Part shown: one piece after another, positions 52,949 to 61,990 of the stretch | Position numbering within the stretch: position 1 is the stretch's first letter | Layout of the letters: the number at the start of each line of letters is the position of its first letter | NCBI GenBank assembly: GCA_964563135.1 | Contig: CAZLWV010000009.1 | Coordinates: 20,413 to 84,412 of the forward strand | DNA length: 64,000 nt | Direction: 5' to 3' | Origin: JAAYAY01 sp964563135 | GTDB lineage: Bacteria > Planctomycetota > Planctomycetia > Pirellulales > Thermoguttaceae | Program-made: the position numbers and the translations under genes | Notes under the pieces: model-generated | The model's database searches: none | Told to the model about the DNA's origin: nothing | What the model saw: only the letters and a program-made list of their open reading frames with translations

Positions 52949-53638
52949 ATGAAATGGACAAAAGTGACAATGCTGGCGTTGGCCGTGTGCGGATTGACTG
53001 CGTCGACGGCCATGGCGCAGCGCGGCGTGGGTGAGGCCTCAGGGGTTGCCCGTCAGGCGGTTCGGCCTGAGGTCGTGGTTCTGACCGGGAAGGTTCTGCA
53101 GGTGGAGACGGGGCCCTGCGAGAACACGACCGGACGTTCTATCCTTGGAACCCATTTTCTGATGCAGAACTCGGAGGGGGAGACACTCAACATCCACCTC
53201 GGCCCCGCAGGAGCGGTGGAGTTCGTTGCCAAGGAACTGGCCAAGGACAAGGAAGTGCGAGTGGAGGCTTTCCAGACGGAGGCGATGAAGAAGGACCATT
53301 ATGTTGCCCGCACGCTGACCCTCGACGACCGGATGGTCACCCTCCGAGATGAAACCCTTCGACCTGCGTGGGCGGCCGGCCGGGGGGCAGTCGGGCAGGG
53401 CCCGGCGGCCGGAGCCTCGGGACGCGGCATGGGACCCGGATGGCAACGCGGCGGCTACGGGGGCGGATATAGGGGCGGTTACGGCGCCGGTTACCGAGGC
53501 GGTCGCGGCCGAGGACCAGGCTGGGGACGCGGCCAAGGCGGTGTCGGCTACGGAATCGCGACCGGCCAATGCCCCCGCTTGGGCGTGTGGCAGCCGGTGC
53601 CGGAAGTGAAACCGGAAGTGAAGTCGGATGCCAAGTAG
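52949..53638 (+). CDS. Secreted OB-like protein with Gly/Arg-rich tail
   Basis: The product has 229 residues from ATG 52949 behind GGAGG (52936-52940). The signal peptide (TMLALAVCGLTASTAMAQ) is followed by a beta-rich domain of about 100 residues (VVLTGKVLQVETGPCENTTG, LNIHLGPAGAVEFVAKELAK, VRVEAFQTEAMKKDHYVART), resembling small periplasmic OB-fold or magnetosome/nickel-cobalt-type proteins, but the family is not certain. The C-terminal 80 residues are a Gly/Arg/Tyr-rich repeat region (GGYRGGYGAGYRGG) ending with a Pro/Lys segment. Function unknown. Confidence 0.75.
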   Translation: MKWTKVTMLALAVCGLTASTAMAQRGVGEASGVARQAVRPEVVVLTGKVLQVETGPCENTTGRSILGTHFLMQNSEGETLNIHLGPAGAVEFVAKELAKDKEVRVEAFQTEAMKKDHYVARTLTLDDRMVTLRDETLRPAWAAGRGAVGQGPAAGASGRGMGPGWQRGGYGGGYRGGYGAGYRGGRGRGPGWGRGQGGVGYGIATGQCPRLGVWQPVPEVKPEVKSDAK

Positions 53639-53749
53639 GCATTTACATGCTTCGATAATCTCACTCGATCATCGCAACAGCAGCCTGCGAGACAGCGTCT
53701 ACCACCGACGCTGCATCGCAGGCATACAGGTCTGCCCCGCTGAATGGAT

Positions 53750-55216
53750 TCACTCCTCAAACCGAACGTTCTTCGCATGTCGCGTGTAGACGGCTCCCTC
53801 CGGCCAACGGGTCAACCTCTGCCCGTCGAGAGAGATATTCTCGAATAAGACGTTCTCGACCGGGTGCTCGTCGTCGTAGCCGATGAAAAGCGATGAAGGC
53901 AACTTGCCGCCAGGGGGCGAGAGGAACTGGATGTGGCGAAACACGACGTTTCGGATCGTTCCGCGCTTGCCCGCATACTCGGCCTTATCTTTCGGCAACA
54001 ACCACTGGCCGCGGTTGTCGCCCGAAGGCGGATCCTGGAGTTCCGGCGGGACCGGTTTGCGCCGCGGATCGCTCCGCCGATAGGGATCGGGACAGTCGGT
54101 GCTGTAGATGGAAAGTCCTATGTAGAAGTCGGCAAAATCGCCGCGCACATCCTCCACGCGGATGTTCTCGAACTCGACGTTCTCGACCAGGGCGTTGTCG
54201 CCGTTGTGGATGCTGAACGCCGCGCCGCGTTCCACCCGGATGATGTCGCAGTTGCGGAACGTTACATTTCGGATCGCGTCGGCGACCAGTTCGAAGCCGA
54301 CCTCCATCGCGTTGCCGGGCAGGGCGTTCCAGAAGACCGTGTTCTCGATCAGGATGTCTTCCGTCACAACGCCCTTGCCGTCGCCTTGCGGTTTGCTCTT
54401 GACGGCCACGCAATCATCGTCATTCCGCAGGAAGGTATCGGTCACGTGCACGTTGCGGCTGGCTTCGATGTCGATGCCGTCCGAATTGGCTCGCCATCCC
54501 ACCTGCTTCATGCCGGCGATCTCCACCCCGTCGCACTGGCTCAGATGCACCGTCCAGCCGAAGCTGTCGGCAATCAAGAGATCGCCGATCTCGACGTTGC
54601 GGCACCTTCGGAGGAGAACGCTGGTGATCTTCTCCTCACGCCGGTACGAAGCATCGAGGATGCCCGGCCCGGCAATCCGGACGTTCTCGGCGTCCGCTGC
54701 CCGCACATACCCCTCGACGATCGCCCCGCCGGCCAGGTAGAGCGTTTCGCCGCTTGCCAGATCGATCTGGCCCGCACGGTGCACCTTGCCCGGCCCGAAA
54801 TACTTCACTTTCTCCGACGGCTCGCCGGCCGGACGATTCTCAAGGGGATTGGCAAACACATAGAGCGGCCGCCGGATGTCGTCGTCCCACTCCACGCTGA
54901 GCCGGGCTGGAGCCGAGATCGTGAATTCGACCGTCTGGCCGGCAACCTTCGGCTCGATCCCGGCATGGAGCGGCCGAACAACGACCTTCTTGAACATCTC
55001 GTTGCGTTCGATGCGGATTCGGCACTCGCCGTCGATGCCGAACGTCGCGATGGCGGCAACCTTCGTGTCGTAGACGAATGCTTCCTGCCCGTTGACCGTC
55101 ACGCGGAAATCTCCCGCTTTCGGAGCTTCGGCCGGAAAGTCGTAGAGTTGTACCTCGGAAGCGCACACGTTGCCGAGGACCAAGAAAACAAATCCGGTCA
55201 GTGGCGAAAGTCTCAT
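53750..55216 (-). CDS. Secreted GH28-like right-handed beta-helix hydrolase
   Basis: This 488-residue protein has a signal peptide (MRLSPLTGFVFLVLGNVCAS). A small N-terminal beta domain (about 22-120) precedes a parallel beta-helix. The GH28-type catalytic signatures are visible: NSDGID at 244-249 and the DDD triplet at 266-268 in LRNDDDCVAVKS. The usual GH28 G-H-G motif is not clear, which leaves GH49-like or other polysaccharide hydrolases as alternatives. Turns such as VENVEFENIRVEDVRGDF repeat regularly. It sits next to the APC permease (divergent) and the Gly-rich protein. Pectin- or dextran-like glycans are plausible substrates. Confidence 0.85.
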   Translation of the reverse strand: MRLSPLTGFVFLVLGNVCASEVQLYDFPAEAPKAGDFRVTVNGQEAFVYDTKVAAIATFGIDGECRIRIERNEMFKKVVVRPLHAGIEPKVAGQTVEFTISAPARLSVEWDDDIRRPLYVFANPLENRPAGEPSEKVKYFGPGKVHRAGQIDLASGETLYLAGGAIVEGYVRAADAENVRIAGPGILDASYRREEKITSVLLRRCRNVEIGDLLIADSFGWTVHLSQCDGVEIAGMKQVGWRANSDGIDIEASRNVHVTDTFLRNDDDCVAVKSKPQGDGKGVVTEDILIENTVFWNALPGNAMEVGFELVADAIRNVTFRNCDIIRVERGAAFSIHNGDNALVENVEFENIRVEDVRGDFADFYIGLSIYSTDCPDPYRRSDPRRKPVPPELQDPPSGDNRGQWLLPKDKAEYAGKRGTIRNVVFRHIQFLSPPGGKLPSSLFIGYDDEHPVENVLFENISLDGQRLTRWPEGAVYTRHAKNVRFEE

Positions 55217-55321
55217 GGCAACACCTCGGGTTTGGAGAGATCCACGTACCGGCTGGCCATCATAACCCCGGCAGCCTGGCGGCGGCTACTGCCCAAATCG
55301 AGCGGGCAGGTTTCCCCAAGC

Positions 55322-55351
55322 TTGATGCGGCCCTCGGCGGTCTGTTATCCT
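55322..55351 (+). promoter_or_regulatory. Possible sigma-70-type promoter of the permease gene
   Basis: TTGATG (55322-55327), an 18-base spacer and TATCCT (55346-55351). The match is moderate. It lies 66 bases before the GTG start. Confidence 0.35.
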
Positions 55352-55416
55352 GATGCTCTTCCGTATGCCGGTTCTTGCGACCGGCCGGTGAGCGGCCCAC
55401 AAGTGCGGAGACCACC

Positions 55417-56784
55417 GTGCAAGACACACCCAAACGCCAACTCACGCTGTTCGACTCCACCTGCCTGATCGTGGGGATCATTCTGGGAGTGGGAGTCTAC
55501 CGATTCGCACCCGATATTGCCAAGGGCGTGGGCAGTTGGTGGCAGGTCCTGGCGATCTGGGCCGTTGGGGGGTTGCTCTCGTTGTTTGGGGCATTTGGCT
55601 ATGCCGAGCTGGCAACCGCCTATCCCGGCGAGGGTGGCGACTACGTCTACCTGACGCGAGCCTACGGGCGTTGGGCCGGCTTCCTTTTCGGGTGGCTCCA
55701 ATTGGTCGTCGTCCGCCCCGGAGACATCGCCATCATGGCGTTCGCTTTTGCCACGTATGCAGCCGAGATCTACATGCCGTCCGCAAAGATTGGACCGTTC
55801 TCGATCCAGGTCGTCTACGGATGCGCGGCCACCATTCTGCTGACGATTGTCAACATCCTTGGAGTTCAGCAAGGCAAGTGGACACAGAACGCCTTGACGG
55901 TCGTCAAGGTCCTGGGACTGCTGGCGATTGTAGGTGTCGCCTGTTTTGCTCCCGCCGCCGGAGAGAGCGTGGCTGCCAAGTTTGAGCCCATGCCGCCCAC
56001 TGTCGCCATGATCCTGGTTCTGTTCTGCTTTGGCGGCTGGAACGAGATGGCCTATGTTGCCGCGGAGGTCAAGGATCCACGCCGCAATATCGTCCGGGCG
56101 CTGGTTGTCGGTACGGTTGCGGTAACACTCATCTACCTCCTGGTGAACGCCGCGTTTCTTCATGTACTGGGATTCAACGGGCTTGCTGCCTCGAAAGCCG
56201 TCGCCTCCGAAACGGTAGCGGTGGTCTCCCCCGTTCTTGGCGGGCGTCTGATCAGCGCTCTGATCTGCATCTCCGCTCTGGGAGCCGTCAACGGCCTGGT
56301 ATTTGCCGGTGCCCGGATATCTTACGCCGTTGGGCAGGACCATGTCGTCTTCCGTCCACTCGGCAAATGGAGTTCGCACACGGGCACGCCGGTCCGAGCC
56401 CTCACGATCCAAGGATTACTTGCCGTCGCGCTGATTGTCGGCCTTGGCTCGATCATCGACACCGTCGTGTACACGGCACCTGCCGTGTACACGTTCTACA
56501 TCGCGACGAGCATCACCGTCCTCGTGCTTCGGCTGAGAGAACCGCACATCGAGCGACCGTACCGCGTAACGGGGTTTCCGGTCACAACCATCCTGTTTTG
56601 CTGCGCATGCGGTCTGCTGATTTTCAAGAACAGTCAGTATGCATTCTATGTGATTGGGAAACCCTGGATAGTATGGCTGCCTTTCGCCGTGATGCTGGCC
56701 GGCCTGCCCGTCTACTGGCTCTCGCCAAGAAGTGCCAGGCCGGCCTCGCAGATCGCCGACGAACCAGGAAGCCTGAACCACTGA
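55417..56784 (+). CDS. APC-superfamily amino acid permease
   Basis: The product has 455 residues from GTG 55417, with GCGGAG upstream; the longer frame from 55375 begins with an unlikely TTG. It is an integral membrane transporter with about 12 helices. The first helix carries the APC substrate-loop pattern (IVGIILGVGVYRFAP), and FGAFGYAELATAYPGEGGDY is the second conserved block of amino acid/polyamine permeases. CFGGWNEMAYVAAEVKDPRR matches the helix 6-7 region. It resembles LAT/cationic-type permeases more than GABA transporters, but the substrate cannot be set. It converges on the next sigma gene with 13 bases between stops. Confidence 0.93.
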   Translation: MQDTPKRQLTLFDSTCLIVGIILGVGVYRFAPDIAKGVGSWWQVLAIWAVGGLLSLFGAFGYAELATAYPGEGGDYVYLTRAYGRWAGFLFGWLQLVVVRPGDIAIMAFAFATYAAEIYMPSAKIGPFSIQVVYGCAATILLTIVNILGVQQGKWTQNALTVVKVLGLLAIVGVACFAPAAGESVAAKFEPMPPTVAMILVLFCFGGWNEMAYVAAEVKDPRRNIVRALVVGTVAVTLIYLLVNAAFLHVLGFNGLAASKAVASETVAVVSPVLGGRLISALICISALGAVNGLVFAGARISYAVGQDHVVFRPLGKWSSHTGTPVRALTIQGLLAVALIVGLGSIIDTVVYTAPAVYTFYIATSITVLVLRLREPHIERPYRVTGFPVTTILFCCACGLLIFKNSQYAFYVIGKPWIVWLPFAVMLAGLPVYWLSPRSARPASQIADEPGSLNH

Positions 56785-56797
56785 TCTTGTTGACGGT

Positions 56798-57436
56798 TCA
56801 CTGCACCACCCGAAGCCCGCGCTCCAGCTTGCGCCGCAGCTCGGTCCGGCCCCGGTGGATGCGGCTGCGAACCGTTCCCACCGACACGTCCAGCATTTCG
56901 GCAATCGTGTCGTAACTGTGCCCTTCCAGGTGCCTGAGAACGAGCACCGTGCGAAACCGCTGGTCCATCTCGGCCAATGCCCTGTGGACGCGGTACACCG
57001 CGTCGTCACGATCGTCCGGGGTAACTCCCGTTGTGGCGGCAAACTGCATCCTCGACAGGTCGCAAAGCTGCTCGAGCGATACTTCTGGCCGACGCCGACG
57101 CCGACGCGTGCAGGCAATGTTCCACGCAATCCGATAGAGCCAGGTGTAGAACCCTCCTTCGTAGCGGAACGTGGAGATTCTCAGGTACGCCTGCGTCAGG
57201 GCTTCCTGCACCACGTCTTCCGCTTCGGTGCGGTCCTGCAGCACGTAGGTGAGGCTGTTGAACAGCCGGTTCTGGTACTTGCCCGCCAACCGGGCAAAAG
57301 CGTTCCGGTTACCCTGCAAAACCTCCTGGATCGCGTCCGCGTCACTGTGGTCGTTCGCGATCGGTGTGACCGGCTGGAAAGTGGCGGGAGCAATGGGCCC
57401 AGGCGCCCGTGGGTCAATGCGGTTTTCGGAGATCAT
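56798..57436 (-). CDS. ECF-type RNA polymerase sigma factor (RpoE/SigW-like)
   Basis: The product has 212 residues from ATG 57436. After a 30-residue lead, region 2 is at about 38-105 (RTEAEDVVQEALTQAYLRIS, FYTWLYRIAWNIACTRRRRR) and region 4 at about 145-205 (FRTVLVLRHLEGHSYDTIAE, DVSVGTVRSRIHRGR). It resembles the classical RpoE type more than the kinase-linked types. No anti-sigma gene follows, since the permease gene converges on it. It is divergent from a second sigma gene with 253 bases between, so the two may cross-regulate. Confidence 0.95.
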   Translation of the reverse strand: MISENRIDPRAPGPIAPATFQPVTPIANDHSDADAIQEVLQGNRNAFARLAGKYQNRLFNSLTYVLQDRTEAEDVVQEALTQAYLRISTFRYEGGFYTWLYRIAWNIACTRRRRRRPEVSLEQLCDLSRMQFAATTGVTPDDRDDAVYRVHRALAEMDQRFRTVLVLRHLEGHSYDTIAEMLDVSVGTVRSRIHRGRTELRRKLERGLRVVQ

Positions 57437-57609
57437 GATTGCCGTCCCTTCGTATCGGTGCTTCCTCAGTTCTGGGCGTGGTCGTACCAATACGCGGAAC
57501 CTGGAGCGGCAGTCCGCCAAAAATCCGGGAACTTCGGGTGGCGATGCCCGGTTGCCGGCCAGATACCTCGAAGCCCGTGAGACGGCCGGTCAGTCCATCG
57601 CGCAAGAGA

Positions 57610-57633
57610 GGGGGTGGGTTGAATGCCACCCCC
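57610..57633. repeat. 8-bp perfect inverted repeat enclosing the -35 box of the sigma/kinase operon
   Basis: GGGGGTGG (57610-57617) and CCACCCCC (57626-57633) flank the eight bases GTTGAATG, which contain most of the -35 element TTGAAT. The placement fits a repressor operator that would block RNA polymerase. Confidence 0.5.
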
Positions 57634-57647
57634 ATTGGTCGGATAAT
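57619..57647 (+). promoter_or_regulatory. Sigma-70-type promoter of the X6-type sigma/kinase operon
   Basis: TTGAAT (57619-57624), a 17-base spacer and GATAAT (57642-57647). It predicts a start near 57654 and a 36-base leader before ATG 57690. It is embedded in an inverted repeat. Confidence 0.5.
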
Positions 57648-57689
57648 CGGCCATGCGGCGACCCGTCGTACCGCCAGACAGGAGTACCC

Positions 57690-58262
57690 ATGCCCGATGA
57701 CCGTGTCCGCCAGGTTACCGAAATCCTCAATTCGGCCACGGAAAAAGGCCTGCTGGCCGACGAGCTCCTGCCGATCGTCTACGACGATCTCCACGCCCTG
57801 GCCAAAAAGTACCTGCGGTCCGAACGGGCCGGACATACCCTGCAGCCGACCGCGCTGGTCCATGAGGCCTACATGAAACTGGTCGATCAGTCGCGTGTCG
57901 CCTGGCAGGGCCGAACCCACTTCTTTGCCGTGGGAGCGCAGGCCATGCGGCGGATCCTGGTCGACCACGCCCGGCGCCGACGGGCGGCCAAACGCGGCGG
58001 CGGCCAACCACGGATCACGGTCGATGAGCAGCTTCTGGCCGCCGGTCGGCGCGACGAGGACCTCCTCCAGTTGGAGGCCGCCCTGCAGAAACTGGCCGCT
58101 CTCGATCCGCAACAGGCCAGGATGGTCGAACTGCGGTTCTTCGGCGGACTCAGTGTCGCCCAGGCCGCCACCGCCCTGGGCGTGTCAAAACGGACCGCCG
58201 AACGCGAATGGAACATGGTCCGAAGCTGGCTGCGGCGCCAGTTGAGCGAATCACAAACCTGA
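57690..58262 (+). CDS. ECF sigma factor, kinase-linked X6 type
   Basis: This 190-residue protein starts at ATG 57690 behind CAGGAG (57679-57684). It belongs to the sigma-70 subfamily (Sig-70_X6 type) common in Acidobacteria and planctomycetes: ELLPIVYDDLHALAKKYLRS, HTLQPTALVHEAYMKLVDQS, HFFAVGAQAMRRILVDHARR, and a C-terminal HTH GLSVAQAATALGVSKRTAER ending EWNMVRSWLRRQL. The type is nearly always followed by a Ser/Thr kinase gene, as here (32 bases downstream). It has a sigma-70-like promoter overlapped by an inverted repeat. Control by the kinase rather than an anti-sigma is inferred. Confidence 0.96.
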   Translation: MPDDRVRQVTEILNSATEKGLLADELLPIVYDDLHALAKKYLRSERAGHTLQPTALVHEAYMKLVDQSRVAWQGRTHFFAVGAQAMRRILVDHARRRRAAKRGGGQPRITVDEQLLAAGRRDEDLLQLEAALQKLAALDPQQARMVELRFFGGLSVAQAATALGVSKRTAEREWNMVRSWLRRQLSESQT

Positions 58263-58293
58263 GAAGTCGTGAAGCTTTCCTCCCTCCGTGCCG

Positions 58294-61068
58294 ATGGACC
58301 GCCAGAGATACCAGCAAGTCAAGCGGCTCTACATGGCCGCCGTCGAACTCGACCCAGGGCAGGCCGCTGCGTTTCTTGCGGCGGCCTGTGGCGACGATGA
58401 GGCTCTACGCCGCGAACTGGAGTCGCTCCTGGCCCACCATCGTCCGGTGACGTTGCTGGTGGACGACCCGCAGGAAGCCGAGGCGGGGCAACTCGTGCGG
58501 CCGGCCTTGAACGGCGAGCTTCTCGACACGTCGAATGGCACCACCGGCACGGATCCGCCAACGGCAACGAAACATTCTGCCGAGGTCGAACCAGAACGAT
58601 TTCCGCCCGGAACGATTGTCGCCGGCCGTTATCGGATGCTGGGCCTGCTGGGAAAGGGAGGCATGGGCGAAGTCTACCGGGCCGACGACTTTCGGCTCGG
58701 CCAGCCCGTGGCGCTCAAGTTCCTCACTCGCAGCCGCTCGGCCGACGACGACTGGCTGGCTCGTTTCCACGAAGAGGTCCGGCTTGCCAGACGCGTGACC
58801 CACCCCAACGTAAATCGCGTCTACGACATTGGCGAGGCCGACGGCGAAGTCTTTCTCTCCATGGAATACGTTGACGGCGAAAACCTCTCTTCGCTGCTCC
58901 GGCGGATTGGACGGCTGCCGATCGAAAAGGCCCTGCCCGTGGCCCGGGAACTCTGCGCCGGACTGGGAGCCGCGCACGACCAGGGTGTCCTTCATCGCGA
59001 CCTCAAACCGGCCAACGTCATGATCGATGGTCTTGGCCACGTGCGGATCATGGATTTCGGCATCGCGGTCGCCCGATGCGACTCCGATACCGCCCGGCCT
59101 GCCGGAACGCCTGCCTACATGGCCCCCGAACTGCTCGGCGGGGGCAAGGCGTCGGTCGCAAGCGACATCTATGCGCTCGGCATGGTGCTCCACGAAACGG
59201 TCACAGGCCGGTTGCCGCAGGACCGAGACGGGCCCGCCCACTGGCCTTCCGGTTCCGACGAGGTCGAACCTCGACTGGAGCAGGTGATTCGCCGCTGCCT
59301 GGCACGCGATCCGCAGGACCGGCCCAGTTCGGTCTACGCGGTTCTGGCGGCGATCCCTGGCGGTGATGCCTTGGCTGCGGCGGTCGCGGCCGGCCAGACT
59401 CCCTCCCCCGAAATGGTCGCCGCTGCGGCGGAGAAACCGGCCGATCGCCGGTCGATCGTTGCCTTGCTCGCCGCTGCCGTCCTTGGCCTTGCACTCGTCT
59501 TCTTCCTGGCCGACTCGACCTTGTTTCTTCCCCAGGCCGGGCTGAAGAAGCCGCCGGCCGTTCTTGTCGACCGGGCGGAAGAACTGCTCAAGCAGCTCAG
59601 TGACGAGTCGCCCGAACCGGGATCGGCCAGCGGCCTGGCCATCGATCAGGGGTACTTGGACTATGTGGCCGAGCATCCGGAAGTGGCCCAAAAAGGTCTG
59701 CCCGGGGTGTACTTCTGGTATCACCAGGGGGACCGGCGGCTTCCTCCCCCGCCGCCGCTGGGAGGGGCGGCTTCGTCTCGCCGCCTTCCGCCCGTCCAGG
59801 GCATGAGTGTCGTCCAGCTCGATGGCAGCGGCCGTCTCCTGCAACTGGCCGTCTACCAACGGAACGCCGGCCGAGGCACGGCGGAGGCAAACCCGCACCC
59901 AGTCGACTGGTCCAAAGTCTTCACCCCGGCCGGACTCGATCCGGCGGACTTTGAATCGGTTGCCCCCATTTCCACGCCTCCCCTGTTCGCCGACCAGCTC
60001 GTTGCCTGGCAGCCCCGCAACCGCTCCGATTCTTCTCTTCCGCGGCGGATCGAAGCCGCCGCGGCCGGCGGGTGGATCGTGTTCTTCGATGTCGTCCTGC
60101 CTTGGGAAAAGACAGACAAGGAGGCGGCATCCCGATTGCTGTCCAGCACCACGGGCCCCGCGTTCGCAACCGCGTTCTGGCTGCGAATTGTCACGATTCT
60201 GGCCGCCCTCGTCCTGGCCCGGCACAATCTCCGCATGGGCCGAGGCGACCTGCGGGCCGCGCGGCGTCTGGCCATGTTCGTTTTCGTGCTGGCCATGCTC
60301 GACTGGATCGTGGGTGAGCCGCACTCCTCGGCGTTTCCCGAAGAGGCCTCGGCCTCGCTCCTGTGGACGTCTCGGGCCACCTTCCTGGCCGCGGTTGCCT
60401 GGTTCACCTATGTGGCCGTGGAACCCTACGTTCGACGATTCTGGCCGCAGACGATTGTCACCTGGAGCCGATTGATTGCCGGCCGGTTCCGCGATCCGCT
60501 CGTCGGACGCGACCTGCTCGCCGGCAGCGTGCTCGGAATCGCTCTGACTGCCCTCCAGCAGCTCGACGTTCTCCTCGGCAAACGGTTCGGCAGCCAAACG
60601 ATCGCCGGCAAACTGCCCACCGCCGGTCAAGACCTGGGCGAGCTGCTTGCCCTCCGCTACAAGATGGGTACCCTCATCTCCGAGATGCTCGGAGCGATCT
60701 GCCTGGCCATGTTCATGCTCCTCCTGCTTCTTCTTCTGCGGATCGTATTCCACGACTCGCGGCGCGGCGCCGTCGCATTCTGTGCCGTCGTGGCAATGGT
60801 CTACGGTCTCTCGTCCACGATCGATACCACGATGCCGTGGCTCCTCGGGCTCGTCACAGGCACCATCGTCCTCCTCGCCCTCACTCGCGTTGGGTTCGTG
60901 GCGCTGGCCGTCGGACTGTTTGTGCATGGCCTGCTCATGGCCAATCCCCTTACTCTTCACTGGGAAGCCTGGTACGCCCCCACCGCCGTCTCCGCCGGGC
61001 TGGTGACCCTCATCCTCGCAGGCTACGGCTTCTACACCGCCCGCCCCCGCCTGGCACCGACCCCGTAG
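58294..61068 (+). CDS. Ser/Thr protein kinase with polytopic membrane C-terminus
   Basis: The product has 924 residues from ATG 58294 (GTG 58288 is also in frame). The N-terminal 100 residues match kinases that follow X6-type sigma genes (MDRQRYQQVKRLYMAAVELD). The kinase domain shows GKGGMGEVYRA, Lys142 (VALKFL), HRD at 234-236, DFG at 254-256 and GTPAYMAPE. A transmembrane helix at about 390-410 leads to an extracytoplasmic region of about 210 residues, then a membrane domain of roughly 8-9 helices from about 625 to the end. Between helices is the block AVEPYVRRFWPQTIVTWSRL and GRFRDPLVGRDLLAGSVLG, which I recall from acidobacterial kinases. This suggests a sensing or transport-like membrane module. 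The ligand is unknown. Confidence 0.93.
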   Translation: MDRQRYQQVKRLYMAAVELDPGQAAAFLAAACGDDEALRRELESLLAHHRPVTLLVDDPQEAEAGQLVRPALNGELLDTSNGTTGTDPPTATKHSAEVEPERFPPGTIVAGRYRMLGLLGKGGMGEVYRADDFRLGQPVALKFLTRSRSADDDWLARFHEEVRLARRVTHPNVNRVYDIGEADGEVFLSMEYVDGENLSSLLRRIGRLPIEKALPVARELCAGLGAAHDQGVLHRDLKPANVMIDGLGHVRIMDFGIAVARCDSDTARPAGTPAYMAPELLGGGKASVASDIYALGMVLHETVTGRLPQDRDGPAHWPSGSDEVEPRLEQVIRRCLARDPQDRPSSVYAVLAAIPGGDALAAAVAAGQTPSPEMVAAAAEKPADRRSIVALLAAAVLGLALVFFLADSTLFLPQAGLKKPPAVLVDRAEELLKQLSDESPEPGSASGLAIDQGYLDYVAEHPEVAQKGLPGVYFWYHQGDRRLPPPPPLGGAASSRRLPPVQGMSVVQLDGSGRLLQLAVYQRNAGRGTAEANPHPVDWSKVFTPAGLDPADFESVAPISTPPLFADQLVAWQPRNRSDSSLPRRIEAAAAGGWIVFFDVVLPWEKTDKEAASRLLSSTTGPAFATAFWLRIVTILAALVLARHNLRMGRGDLRAARRLAMFVFVLAMLDWIVGEPHSSAFPEEASASLLWTSRATFLAAVAWFTYVAVEPYVRRFWPQTIVTWSRLIAGRFRDPLVGRDLLAGSVLGIALTALQQLDVLLGKRFGSQTIAGKLPTAGQDLGELLALRYKMGTLISEMLGAICLAMFMLLLLLLLRIVFHDSRRGAVAFCAVVAMVYGLSSTIDTTMPWLLGLVTGTIVLLALTRVGFVALAVGLFVHGLLMANPLTLHWEAWYAPTAVSAGLVTLILAGYGFYTARPRLAPTP

Positions 61069-61150
61069 CCGCTCTTCGCCAGAATTTGGCCCGCTCGTAG
61101 CTCTCCAGCGCCGAGTCTGTACAGTGCGTCGGAACCCACTGTGCCAGCTT

Positions 61151-61179
61151 TTGCCACCCCCGAATCCATCGACTATACT
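61151..61179 (+). promoter_or_regulatory. Sigma-70-type promoter of the ThuA-like gene
   Basis: TTGCCA (61151-61156), a 17-base spacer and TATACT (61174-61179). Spacing is ideal and the boxes are near consensus. It predicts a start near 61186 and a leader of about 46 bases. Confidence 0.55.
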
Positions 61180-61231
61180 ACGCTTTTGCGAAATTCGACC
61201 TGACTCTTTCACCAACCTGAGGACCAACACC

Positions 61232-61990
61232 ATGCGAACCGGAAAAGCAAGCCTCGTCATTTTCGGGCTGGCCCTGGCCATGCTCTGCGGAGAGGCCGTG
61301 ATGCAAGGGGCTGAGAACGACAAGATCAAAGTCCTCCTCATCGCGGGCGACGACGCGGCGCCGGCCCACAATTGGCGCGAAATCTCCGAATCGACCCGAG
61401 AAGTGCTGGTCGAGTCGGGCAAGTTCGACGTCCGCGTCTGCGAGACGCCGACCATTCTGGAGTCCCCCTCGGCCCTGGCGGCCGCTGACGTGATCGTTCT
61501 GACCATGTTCAACAGGAGCCTGCCCACCATCAGCGATCAGGCCAAAGAAAACCTCCTGAACTTCGTCAAGGACGGCAAGGGCTTCTGTGTCCAGCACTTG
61601 GCCAGCGCCTCGTTCAAGGAATGGGACGAATTCGGCAAGCTCTGCGGGCGCAAATGGGTCATGGGCACCTCCGGCCACGGCCCCCGCAGCGTGTTCACGG
61701 CAAAAATCGCCGACAAGGAACATCCGGTCACCAAGGGGCTCGCCGATTTCCAGATCGACGATGAACTCTACGCCAAACTCCAAGGCGACACGCCGATCCA
61801 CGTGCTGGTCGAGGCCGACTCCGATTGGAGCAAGGTGACCGAGCCGCTCGTGTTCACGGTCGAGTACGGCAAAGGCCGGGTGATCCACAACGCGTTTGGC
61901 CACGACGCCACGGCCATCAAGACCCCGACCAACAAGCAGTTGATCTGCCGCTCCGTCGAGTGGGTTGTGACGGGTAAAGTGACCGAGTGA
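61232..61990 (+). CDS. Secreted ThuA-like domain protein
   Basis: The product has 252 residues from ATG 61232 (GAGGA upstream). The signal peptide (SLVIFGLALAMLCGEAVMQG) is followed by a ThuA-like, glutamine-amidotransferase-type fold: KIKVLLIAGDDAAPAHNWRE, ADVIVLTMFNRSLP, NFVKDGKGFCVQHLASASF, EHPVTKGLADFQIDDELYAK, and a His near the end (GRVIHNAFGHDATA). ThuA proteins occur with trehalose or other sugar utilisation in many bacteria, and planctomycetes carry many exported copies. The Cys in GFCVQH lies where related folds hold a nucleophile, but catalysis is unproven. It has its own promoter and converges with the NarL-type gene. Confidence 0.9.
   Translation: MRTGKASLVIFGLALAMLCGEAVMQGAENDKIKVLLIAGDDAAPAHNWREISESTREVLVESGKFDVRVCETPTILESPSALAAADVIVLTMFNRSLPTISDQAKENLLNFVKDGKGFCVQHLASASFKEWDEFGKLCGRKWVMGTSGHGPRSVFTAKIADKEHPVTKGLADFQIDDELYAKLQGDTPIHVLVEADSDWSKVTEPLVFTVEYGKGRVIHNAFGHDATAIKTPTNKQLICRSVEWVVTGKVTE

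Noticed and set aside
58405..61530. A very long minus-strand frame opposite the polytopic kinase
   Set aside because: It is antisense to a gene with full kinase motifs and clear membrane helices; high GC removes stops on both strands.
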